This document shows, piece by piece, positions 1 to 4,845 of a stretch of DNA of 6,745 nucleotides. Source of the DNA: Acidilobaceae archaeon (GTDB lineage Archaea; Thermoproteota; Thermoprotei_A; Sulfolobales; Acidilobaceae); NCBI GenBank assembly GCA_026985385.1, contig JALSQM010000144.1, positions 1 through 6,745 of the forward strand, in the 5' to 3' direction. Every line of letters starts with the position of its first letter. Within the stretch, counting starts at the first letter, position 1. A program made the position numbers and the translations under genes. The notes under the pieces were generated by a model, which saw only the letters and a list, made by a program, of their open reading frames with translations, had not been told where the DNA came from and did not search any database.

Positions 1-181
1 TTATGAGCTTATCTCCCTCATCGTAGATATATATGTAGTCCCCTACCTTGAGGTCATGCCTCCTGGCCCAACTCCTGGGGAGGGTTACTATCAGCGAGGA
101 AGCGCCTAGTCTCTGCACCTTTCTCAACATAACGGTTTGGGACCCCTTCCCGTTCTGGTTAGAGGAGACACGTTTTGGCAT
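1..181 (-). CDS. AbrB/SpoVT-domain protein, likely PhoU-type phosphate regulator (partial, C-terminus off the window)
   Basis: Sixty codons read leftwards from an ATG at 181 and are still open at base 1, so only the N-terminus is visible. After a polar start of about 17 residues comes a swapped-hairpin AbrB/MazE-like DNA-binding fold: VQRLGASSLIVTLPRSWARR followed by LKVGDYIYIYDEGDKLI. The pattern 'kVQrlG-sS--VtLPrsWa----lk-GD-v' is what I know from archaeal proteins in which an AbrB domain precedes a PhoU domain (phosphate-uptake regulators). It also occurs in short stand-alone AbrB regulators, and the missing C-terminus means I cannot choose between these. A TATA-like element at 219-226 places transcription start about 15 nt before the ATG, which supports this start; an internal ATG at codon 18 is the alternative. 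The gene is divergent from the THUMP-glmM operon and might act on the shared 182-332 region, which is inference only. Confidence 0.8.
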   Translation of the reverse strand, partial: MPKRVSSNQNGKGSQTVMLRKVQRLGASSLIVTLPRSWARRHDLKVGDYIYIYDEGDKLI

Positions 182-218
182 AGGGGCCCACACCAGATTT
201 ACAAGTGATGAATAGGGG

Positions 219-226
219 TTTATAAG
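219..226 (-). promoter_or_regulatory. TATA box for the AbrB-domain gene
   Basis: Read on the minus strand this is CTTATAAA. Archaeal transcription normally starts about 25 nt downstream of the TATA centre, here near 195-197, leaving a leader of roughly 15 nt before the ATG at 181. It sits back-to-back with the plus-strand TATA at 235-244. Confidence 0.55.
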
Positions 227-234
227 TGTGAAGC

Positions 235-244
235 ATTTAAAAAC
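235..244 (+). promoter_or_regulatory. TATA box for the THUMP-glmM operon
   Basis: ATTTAAAAAC matches the archaeal TATA pattern. The expected transcription start is near 262-268, giving a leader of about 65-70 nt before the GTG at 333. A second weaker A-rich element (AATAAAAAGC, 289-298) could instead start transcription near 319, giving an almost leaderless message; the sequence does not decide between them. Confidence 0.5.
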
Positions 245-255
245 CCCCTCCATGC

Positions 256-274
256 CTCTTGTATGACACAAGAG
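256..274. repeat. Perfect inverted repeat at the predicted transcription start of the THUMP-glmM operon
   Basis: CTCTTGT (256-262) and ACAAGAG (268-274) are exact reverse complements with a 5-nt spacer, making a 19-bp dyad. It straddles the start site predicted from the TATA at 235-244. That is a common place for an archaeal repressor operator; alternatively it folds as a 7-bp hairpin at the very 5' end of the mRNA. Confidence 0.5.
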
Positions 275-288
275 TTTTACTTGAACTC

Positions 289-313
289 AATAAAAAGCTT
301 GATTAGGGCAAGC
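289..313 (+). promoter_or_regulatory. Second TATA-like element and small leader hairpin before the THUMP gene
   Basis: AATAAAAAGC (289-298) is a weak TATA candidate. It overlaps a possible hairpin with arms GCTTG (297-301) and CAAGC (309-313) and the 7-nt loop ATTAGGG. Either the element is a proximal promoter or, if transcription starts near 265, the hairpin lies in the leader 19 nt before the GTG. Both readings are tentative. Confidence 0.25.
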
Positions 314-332
314 AGTGGCAGCGCCTTAATGG

Positions 333-866
333 GTGCCTTGGTTGGAGAGGCGTTTCACGCTTATAGTAACCCATGTTCCAGGTTATTTCGAGCGGCGTGA
401 GGCCGTAAGCGAGTTAAGATCTATACTAGGTGTTGTCGAGGTCGTGTCTAGATATAACAATGTATTGCTCCTCTGGCACCCTAGGCCCCTAGAGGCGGTT
501 AATATTCTGAGGAGGAGTCTGCCTAAGTCCACGCCCATATTAAGAGTTATCCCCGTTCTTGACGTGAGGCGCCCGCTCGTCACTGAAGTGCGGGAAGCAG
601 TGCATAAGCTGCTCACTAGAGCGCCTAGGGGCTCATTCGCTATAAGGATAGATGGCTACCTCGTCGATGAGGATGGCAGGCTGATGCATAGGCTTGACGC
701 CGTAAAGTTTATAGCGGAGGGTGTTGAGAGACCTGTCAACCTCGAAAGCCCGGATGTACTTGTTTATATTAAAGTCGTGGGCAGACCCGCCCATAAAGCC
801 GCTGCCATATATGTAGGGCCCAGGGAGGGCATACTCTCAATCCCGAGGGAGAGGGGGCATGGGTAG
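333..866 (+). CDS. THUMP-domain RNA-binding protein (Tan1/COG1818-like)
   Basis: A 177-residue protein of the small stand-alone THUMP type. The N-terminal half (about 8-75) forms a ferredoxin-like region beginning FTLIVTHVPGYFERREAVSE. The THUMP core (about 80-170) contains RGSFAIRIDGYLVD, then VNLESPDVLVYIKVVG and the closing strand AAAIYVGPREG. THUMP domains bind the tRNA acceptor end; the eukaryotic relative Tan1/THUMPD1 helps an acetyltransferase make N4-acetylcytidine in tRNA, so a tRNA-modification adaptor is the likely role (family knowledge plus inference). No methyltransferase or thiouridine-synthase domain is attached. The GTG at 333 lacks a clear ribosome binding site. A TTG at 342 has a GGTG (332-335) 6 nt upstream and would remove only three residues. 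The last 8 nt overlap the start of the phosphohexomutase gene, so the two are cotranscribed and probably translationally coupled. Confidence 0.8.
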   Translation: MPWLERRFTLIVTHVPGYFERREAVSELRSILGVVEVVSRYNNVLLLWHPRPLEAVNILRRSLPKSTPILRVIPVLDVRRPLVTEVREAVHKLLTRAPRGSFAIRIDGYLVDEDGRLMHRLDAVKFIAEGVERPVNLESPDVLVYIKVVGRPAHKAAAIYVGPREGILSIPRERGHG

Positions 867-2292
867 GCTCTTCGGCACCGCAGGCATACGGGGCCGCTAC
901 CTGGAGAAGGTTACGCCCGAGTTAGCCTACAAGGTCGGCCTCGCCGTCGCCTCTTATGTGGGACAGTGGGGATCCGCCACCGTGGGCCACGATGTTAGAA
1001 CCACTAGCCCCCTGCTAGCCCAGCTTGCTGCAGCAGGCCTAATGGCTGGTGGTTTAGACGCTATATATCTCGGAGTAGTGCCCACTCCAGTTCTAGCCTA
1101 TTCCGTGCCGCATACACGTAGCAGGGCAGGAATCGTTATCACGGCCAGCCATAATCCCCCTGAGGATAACGGCATGAAAGTTTTCGACCAGAACGGTATG
1201 GAGTACACTAGAAGCATGGAGGACGAGTTAGAATCCATAATACTCGGCGAGAGCCATGAGAGCCTCCACGCCCCTTGGAACAGGGTTGGTAGACTAGTTC
1301 AGGGCACGGAGGTTGTGGAGGAGTACATAAGGGATCTCGTGGATCGAGCTACCGTGCCCTTCCCAAGGTATAGGCCTATAGTAGCTGTTGACTGTGCCAA
1401 CGGTGCCGCTAGTAATGTCACCCCCCGAGTACTGAGGGAGATAGGGGCGAGGGTTGTAAGTATGAACTGCCACCCCGACGGTTTCTTCCCCGGCCGCATG
1501 CCAGAGCCTAGACCCGATGTCCTGCGCAGGTACACAGAGGCTCTCCCCTCACTCGCTGTCGAGGCCCTCTTAGCGCATGATGGAGACGCCGATCGACTGG
1601 CCCTAGTGCTACCCGTGCGCGGCTTCGTCAAGCAGGACCTTCTCATAGCCTTATTCGCCATGGAGAAGCTTAGGGAGCATAGGGGCACGATAATAGTATC
1701 GGTAGACGTGGGCCTCGAGGTCGAGGAGGTGGTAGAGAAGATGGGTGGGAGAATCGTGAGGGCGAAGCTGGGTAAGACTCATGAAAAGCTGCGCGAAACC
1801 CCCAGCGCGCTAATGGCGGCGGAGCCCTGGAAGCTTATAGATCCAAGCTGGGGACCCTGGGTTGATGGTATATATCAGGCGGCGCTCCTAGTTAAGATCT
1901 CAATGGCCGAAGGCGCTCCTCTGGATAGGCTCATCGAAAAACTCCCCTTCTACCCCTCAATAAGGATGAGTATAAGAGTGGCGAGCGACTCGGATAAGGA
2001 GTCATTGTATTCGGCGTTGAGGGAGGGACTTATTTCAGGCATGAATGGCGAGCCTGTCTCAGTTCTCGAGCTTGATGGTGTAAGGGCCGAGTATAGGGAT
2101 AGGTCGTGGGTTCTCGTGCGGCCTAGTGGTACTGAGACGAAGCTGAGGATCTACGCTCAGGCGCTTGAGAGGGAGAGGCTGCTGGACATCATAGAGAGGA
2201 TAAGGAGGCTCGTCAGTGAGGCCGCTGAGGCTAGGAACATACGCATTAGGGGCGTGGAGGAGCAGCTAAACCTCGATCGGGCAACGTTCTAA
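859..2292 (+). CDS. glmM: Alpha-D-phosphohexomutase, GlmM / phosphoglucomutase type
   Basis: A 477-residue enzyme of the phosphohexomutase superfamily, which moves phosphate between C6 and C1 of a hexose or hexosamine through a phosphoserine. All four active-site loops can be placed. The catalytic serine is S97 in TASHNP. The magnesium loop is DGDADR with D241, D243 and D245. The sugar-recognition loop is AAEPWK with E322. The phosphate clamp is RPSGTETK from R421. The start MGRLFGTAGIRG is typical. In archaea such enzymes act as GlmM (GlcN-6-P to GlcN-1-P, for UDP-GlcNAc and N-glycans) and/or as phosphogluco/phosphomannomutase; specificity cannot be read safely from sequence. The loop reads E-P-W instead of the bacterial E-x-S-G-H. 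After the phosphate clamp domain there is a charged tail of about 20 residues. The ATG at 859 lies inside the end of the THUMP gene (overlap ATGGGTAG) and is preceded by GAGAGGGGG. The stop overlaps the stop of the opposing membrane-protein gene. Confidence 0.9.
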   Translation: MGRLFGTAGIRGRYLEKVTPELAYKVGLAVASYVGQWGSATVGHDVRTTSPLLAQLAAAGLMAGGLDAIYLGVVPTPVLAYSVPHTRSRAGIVITASHNPPEDNGMKVFDQNGMEYTRSMEDELESIILGESHESLHAPWNRVGRLVQGTEVVEEYIRDLVDRATVPFPRYRPIVAVDCANGAASNVTPRVLREIGARVVSMNCHPDGFFPGRMPEPRPDVLRRYTEALPSLAVEALLAHDGDADRLALVLPVRGFVKQDLLIALFAMEKLREHRGTIIVSVDVGLEVEEVVEKMGGRIVRAKLGKTHEKLRETPSALMAAEPWKLIDPSWGPWVDGIYQAALLVKISMAEGAPLDRLIEKLPFYPSIRMSIRVASDSDKESLYSALREGLISGMNGEPVSVLELDGVRAEYRDRSWVLVRPSGTETKLRIYAQALERERLLDIIERIRRLVSEAAEARNIRIRGVEEQLNLDRATF

Positions 2293-3053
2293 CCCTCCCC
2301 GGATGCTTGGAGGCCCTTCTTCTTGATTATCTCTCCCAGCCTCCGCGCGTTCCTAGCGTAGAAGCGTATCTTAACGATGCTCTTACTACTCCTCCTGACC
2401 AGCTCTACGAAGCCTCTCTTCTCATTGACGTGGACATTTATGTCGCTTGGGAGGGGGAACCTTATAACGCTGCTCCCTATCAGGCCCTTCATGAGGATGC
2501 CCTTGTCTGTCACGACGTAGGATTGGGGAGTATTTATGGTGGTTACCGTGCCTACTTTCCTTAATGCATACTCGAATGAGGCCTGGTATATTATGAAGTA
2601 CCCCTCGAAGTATATGAGGTATGCTATGAATAATGCCAGCTTCCCGCCTCCAGTGTAGGGCGCCACGGCATTTGCTATGGCAGGCACTTGCTTCCACGCG
2701 ATTAGGAAGTATAGCAGGCCTATCAGCATAGATACTGAGAGGTATAGGCTAATCCTACTCTGCTCCTGTATTTCCCTGAGCAGCTCCTCATCCTTCATTT
2801 GGATCTCTCTCACGTTCTTCTCCTCATAGAGTTTTCTACCAGACAATATGTCCTCGGCTTTAGCCCTGCCCTGGCCTAGGGGCCCCTTGCCCAGCCTGCT
2901 CTGAGCCACCGCCAGTATTATCCAGAACACTATGACGAGTAGGAGTGCGTATCTGGCCTTCCCAAGGAGTGCGAGTAGCACGGAGTAGCCTATCATGTAC
3001 GCCTGGCTAGTTAATATGCGCTTCCACCTGCTCTCATAGAGCGTAGCGGACAA
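2289..3053 (-). CDS. Predicted four-helix membrane protein, DUF2208-like
   Basis: A 254-residue integral membrane protein. Hydrophobic segments lie at about 18-31 and 34-51 (a tight hairpin), 101-119 and 139-157. Between the pairs is a charged helical stretch (about 60-100, rich in K/E/R, coiled-coil-like). After the last helix comes a soluble domain (about 165-254) that looks beta-rich, then a basic C-terminus (RFYARNARRLGEIIKKKG). The layout resembles the crenarchaeal predicted membrane protein family DUF2208, whose function is unknown; this is recalled from length and topology, not from a search. The YidC/EMC3-like DUF106 family is a poorer fit because it has only three helices. The start is a TTG at 3053 with GGGG about 10 nt upstream. 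A TATA at 3088-3095 predicts transcription start near 3065, which agrees. The gene converges on glmM, their stop codons overlapping by 4 nt, and shares a promoter region with the amidohydrolase. Confidence 0.75.
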   Translation of the reverse strand: MSATLYESRWKRILTSQAYMIGYSVLLALLGKARYALLLVIVFWIILAVAQSRLGKGPLGQGRAKAEDILSGRKLYEEKNVREIQMKDEELLREIQEQSRISLYLSVSMLIGLLYFLIAWKQVPAIANAVAPYTGGGKLALFIAYLIYFEGYFIIYQASFEYALRKVGTVTTINTPQSYVVTDKGILMKGLIGSSVIRFPLPSDINVHVNEKRGFVELVRRSSKSIVKIRFYARNARRLGEIIKKKGLQASGEG

Positions 3054-3067
3054 GCCGCTGCCCCTAG

Positions 3068-3089
3068 AGGCCGCTACACCCTACGGCCT
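3068..3089. repeat. Spaced inverted repeat between the divergent DUF2208-like and amidohydrolase genes
   Basis: AGGCCG (3068-3073) and CGGCCT (3084-3089) are exact reverse complements separated by 10 bp, so the half-site centres are 16 bp apart. The right arm touches the TATA-like element at 3088-3095 and the left arm lies at the predicted start of the minus-strand transcript. A regulator bound here could block the minus promoter. This is a candidate only; GC-rich arms of this length also arise by chance. Confidence 0.3.
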
Positions 3090-3095
3090 ATAAAG
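3088..3095. promoter_or_regulatory. Single TATA element likely shared by two divergent genes
   Basis: CTATAAAG reads CTTTATAG on the other strand, so it is TATA-like in both directions, and no other AT-rich element exists in the 72-bp gap. In the plus direction it predicts transcription start near 3117, just before the TTG at 3126. In the minus direction it predicts a start near 3065, about 12 nt before the TTG at 3053. Confidence 0.5.
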
Positions 3096-3125
3096 CAGGG
3101 GGGATCCAGCGGGGGCGGGCACGTC

Positions 3126-4244
3126 TTGGCTGGCGCCTTGGCTATTGAGGCGGGTCTAGCTCTTCTAGGGGAGGAGTTAGCAATCCGCCGCAATGTATGT
3201 GTGTGGATCCGCGACGGTGTAGTTGAGTCTATTGAGGGTGCATCAACATGCCCGCCGACTAGGCTAGGCGGTGAGAACCGCCTTCTCCTACCTCAACCCG
3301 CTAACGCGCACGTCCACAGCGGGGATTTCGCGTTCCCAGAGTATGGTATAGGGTTGAACTTAGAGGAGCTGGTAGCACCACCGAGGGGTCTGAAGCACCT
3401 GCTCCTAGCTAGAACGCCTCGGGACAAGTTGTTGGCCGCAATAGAGGCGTTCTACCTATGGGCATGGCGGGTGGGTACGGGGCTGCTGGCCGATTTCCGC
3501 GAGGGAGGCGGGGAAGGCTGTAGGGTTGCATATGAGGCATCCAAGAGACTGCCGCCTGGAATGGAGGTAGTGATACTCGGCAGACCGGGGCCCGGCTGGC
3601 CGGGGGCCTGCATGGGCTTAGGCCTCAGCAGCCCCCTCGACGTCGATCTTAAACAGCTTGTGAGGCTGGCTTCACGGCATAGGCCCGCGGGGGCCCACGT
3701 GGCTGAGACTAGATCCTCGCGGGAGGCAGGCGATTTAGAGAGGGCTATCCAGGCCAAGCTAGATTTTATCGTGCACGGAGTCCACCTCTCCAAGGAGGAC
3801 CTAAGAGCCCTCGGGGAGCATGGGATAGCCCTAATAGCGTGTCCCCGGAGTAACGCGTGGCATTCACTTGGGATCCCACCGCTACCCGACGCGTGGAGCG
3901 AGGGCTTAGTGGTCGGCATCGGAACTGACAACGCGGGTTGGATGCCCCCAGACATATGGGAGGAGGCCAGGTATGCCGCTCTCTCCGCGCTCCTAAGAGG
4001 GGCTCCCCGCCAAGTAGTGGCTCGTAACGTGATAGAGGCAATCTTTGTAGGGGGCTACAAGGCCCTCCGCAGAACCCCTCGCATAGTGGATGAAGGTGTT
4101 GAGGCCCACATGCTCCTGATAGCGGCTGAGGGTAGGGGTATACTAGAAGCTCTAGACCCGTACTGGGCCATAGTAAAAAGGGTTGGGGCAGATGCACTTG
4201 AAGCCCGCATAGACGGAGCCGCAATCTACAGGCTAACACCGTAG
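3126..4244 (+). CDS. Amidohydrolase-superfamily metal-dependent hydrolase (deaminase/chlorohydrolase type)
   Basis: A 372-residue protein of the amidohydrolase superfamily, closest in pattern to the SsnA / ATZ-TRZ / cytosine-deaminase branch (COG0402). Metal and catalytic residues appear in canonical order: H62-x-H64 in ANAHVHSGD at the end of strand 1; H191 with E194 in AHVAET (the HxxE pair, glutamate as proton shuttle); H217 and H220 in VHGVHLS; and D268 in GTDNAG. N-terminal (about 1-55) and C-terminal (about 330-372) strands form the small beta-sandwich usual for this group. It should bind one divalent metal and hydrolyse or deaminate a ring-type amine or amide; the substrate cannot be inferred. 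At 372 residues it is shorter than the usual 400-450. The TTG at 3126 lies about 9 nt after the predicted transcription start, so the mRNA is nearly leaderless and no ribosome binding site is evident; no alternative start exists upstream in frame. It is monocistronic and converges on the SCP2 gene across 30 bp. Confidence 0.85.
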   Translation: MAGALAIEAGLALLGEELAIRRNVCVWIRDGVVESIEGASTCPPTRLGGENRLLLPQPANAHVHSGDFAFPEYGIGLNLEELVAPPRGLKHLLLARTPRDKLLAAIEAFYLWAWRVGTGLLADFREGGGEGCRVAYEASKRLPPGMEVVILGRPGPGWPGACMGLGLSSPLDVDLKQLVRLASRHRPAGAHVAETRSSREAGDLERAIQAKLDFIVHGVHLSKEDLRALGEHGIALIACPRSNAWHSLGIPPLPDAWSEGLVVGIGTDNAGWMPPDIWEEARYAALSALLRGAPRQVVARNVIEAIFVGGYKALRRTPRIVDEGVEAHMLLIAAEGRGILEALDPYWAIVKRVGADALEARIDGAAIYRLTP

Positions 4245-4274
4245 GACATCAGATCATGAAGGCACCGTCAAGGT

Positions 4275-4619
4275 CTAGCTTTTCCCCAGCCCAGCGTCTA
4301 TTAGCCTCTTGAGGTTCATGGTGTCTAACACGTTGCCAGTTATCTTCAACTGCCTCATCATGAAAGCCTTCATAGCGTCTAATTCGCCGCTTAATATCTT
4401 CTTCATTGTATCGGTGGTGGTCTGGAGCGTCGCTATAGGTGATGGGTGCTCTCCCTCCTTTATCTCTAGCTCGCCGTTCTTTATGGCTACATAGAACTTA
4501 CCATCGTCCTCTAGAACTATCTGGTAGACCTTGTTCCAACCCCTCACCTCGGGTAGAGCCTCCGAGGCTTTCTTGAAGATCTCCTCAAACTTCGCTTTTA
4601 TCTCGTCTAGACCCGACAA
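4275..4619 (-). CDS. SCP2 sterol-carrier-domain protein (lipid/acyl-CoA carrier)
   Basis: A small soluble protein of 114 residues consisting of one SCP2 domain. It has an amphipathic first helix (LDEIKAKFEEIFKKASEAL) and a strand set NKVYQIVLEDDGKFYVAIKN followed by GELEIKEGEHPSPIATL. Next come the helix TTDTMKKILSGELDAMKAFM and the closing strand and helix LKITGNVLDTMNLKRLIDAG. SCP2 domains hold fatty acyl-CoA or other lipids in a hydrophobic tunnel; the archaeal ligand is unknown. The TTG at 4619 is preferred as start because the full ribosome binding site GGAGGTG (4632-4626) lies 6 nt upstream. The in-frame GTG at 4628, three codons earlier, is part of that site and so unlikely to be the start. 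The gene is divergent from the thiolase-DUF35 operon and shares its regulatory region, suggesting a common role in acyl-CoA handling. It ends 30 bp from the amidohydrolase stop, with no clear terminator between them. Confidence 0.85.
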   Translation of the reverse strand: MSGLDEIKAKFEEIFKKASEALPEVRGWNKVYQIVLEDDGKFYVAIKNGELEIKEGEHPSPIATLQTTTDTMKKILSGELDAMKAFMMRQLKITGNVLDTMNLKRLIDAGLGKS

Positions 4620-4625
4620 AATCCG

Positions 4626-4632
4626 CACCTCC
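4626..4632 (-). promoter_or_regulatory. Strong ribosome binding site fixing the SCP2 start
   Basis: GGAGGTG on the minus strand is fully complementary to the archaeal 16S 3' end and sits 6 nt before the TTG at 4619. Its last three bases are the alternative GTG start at 4628, which therefore would have no usable ribosome binding site. Confidence 0.7.
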
Positions 4633-4720
4633 TACTCGCTCGTAGCCGCTGGAGGGGATACTTGGCGGGGAGACATATTGCTGCCATTATTGAGATTAGT
4701 TGCTCATTCATACATGGGTT

Positions 4721-4729
4721 CTTTTATAG
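4721..4729 (-). promoter_or_regulatory. TATA box for the SCP2 gene
   Basis: CTATAAAAG on the minus strand is a good archaeal TATA. It predicts transcription start near 4697-4701 and a leader of about 80 nt, consistent with the leadered style of translation implied by the strong ribosome binding site. Confidence 0.55.
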
Positions 4730-4737
4730 TAGGGGGC

Positions 4738-4749
4738 ACTCTTCAGAGT
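4738..4749. repeat. Palindrome between the divergent SCP2 and thiolase TATA boxes
   Basis: ACTCT and AGAGT are exact reverse complements around a 2-nt centre (TC). The 12-bp dyad lies 8 bp from the minus TATA (4721-4729) and abuts the plus TATA (4748-4757), covering its BRE position. It is well placed to control both promoters, but it is short enough to be accidental. Confidence 0.4.
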
Positions 4750-4757
4750 TTAAAAAG
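4748..4757 (+). promoter_or_regulatory. TATA box for the thiolase-DUF35 operon
   Basis: GTTTAAAAAG is a good archaeal TATA. It predicts transcription start near 4779 and a leader of about 65 nt before the TTG at 4846. The TTTAAAAA core is followed after 7 nt by CATGCC, exactly as in the THUMP-glmM promoter at 236-256. Confidence 0.55.
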
Positions 4758-4810
4758 ACCTCTCATGCCCTCCTAAGGCCCTTCAGATGCTACTACCTTA
4801 ACTCCCGGCT

Positions 4811-4825
4811 TTAGGGGGCCTCTAA
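4811..4825. repeat. Near-perfect dyad in the thiolase leader
   Basis: TTAGGGG (4811-4817), one central base, then CCTCTAA (4819-4825). Six of seven positions pair by Watson-Crick and one as G-T. With a 1-nt centre it would only fold with a shortened stem, so it is more likely a protein-binding dyad or chance. Confidence 0.25.
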
Positions 4826-4845
4826 CCAGGATTGGGGCGGGATCC

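Noticed and set aside
205..211. GTGATGA, a perfect C-box for a C/D guide RNA
   Set aside because: No D-box (CTGA) or C'/D' pair follows at suitable spacing within the next 60 nt, and the stretch is filled by two TATA boxes.
1299..1688. 129-codon minus-strand open frame inside the phosphohexomutase gene
   Set aside because: It is antisense to a well-supported enzyme with all active-site loops; composition (Ser/Arg/Thr-rich) is typical of a shadow frame.
3452..4239. Long minus-strand open frames inside the amidohydrolase gene
   Set aside because: Both lie opposite a gene with a complete metal site and show Pro/Cys/Leu/Arg-rich shadow composition without domain motifs.
4245..4274. Possible terminator between the convergent amidohydrolase and SCP2 genes
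   Set aside because: No stable inverted repeat or T-run is present in the 30 bp; the nearest TTTT (4280-4283) is only four bases and inside SCP2 coding sequence.
4531..4776. 81-codon plus-strand frame across the SCP2 5' end and intergenic region
   Set aside because: It is antisense to the SCP2 gene and its ribosome binding site, has no recognisable motif and no promoter of its own.
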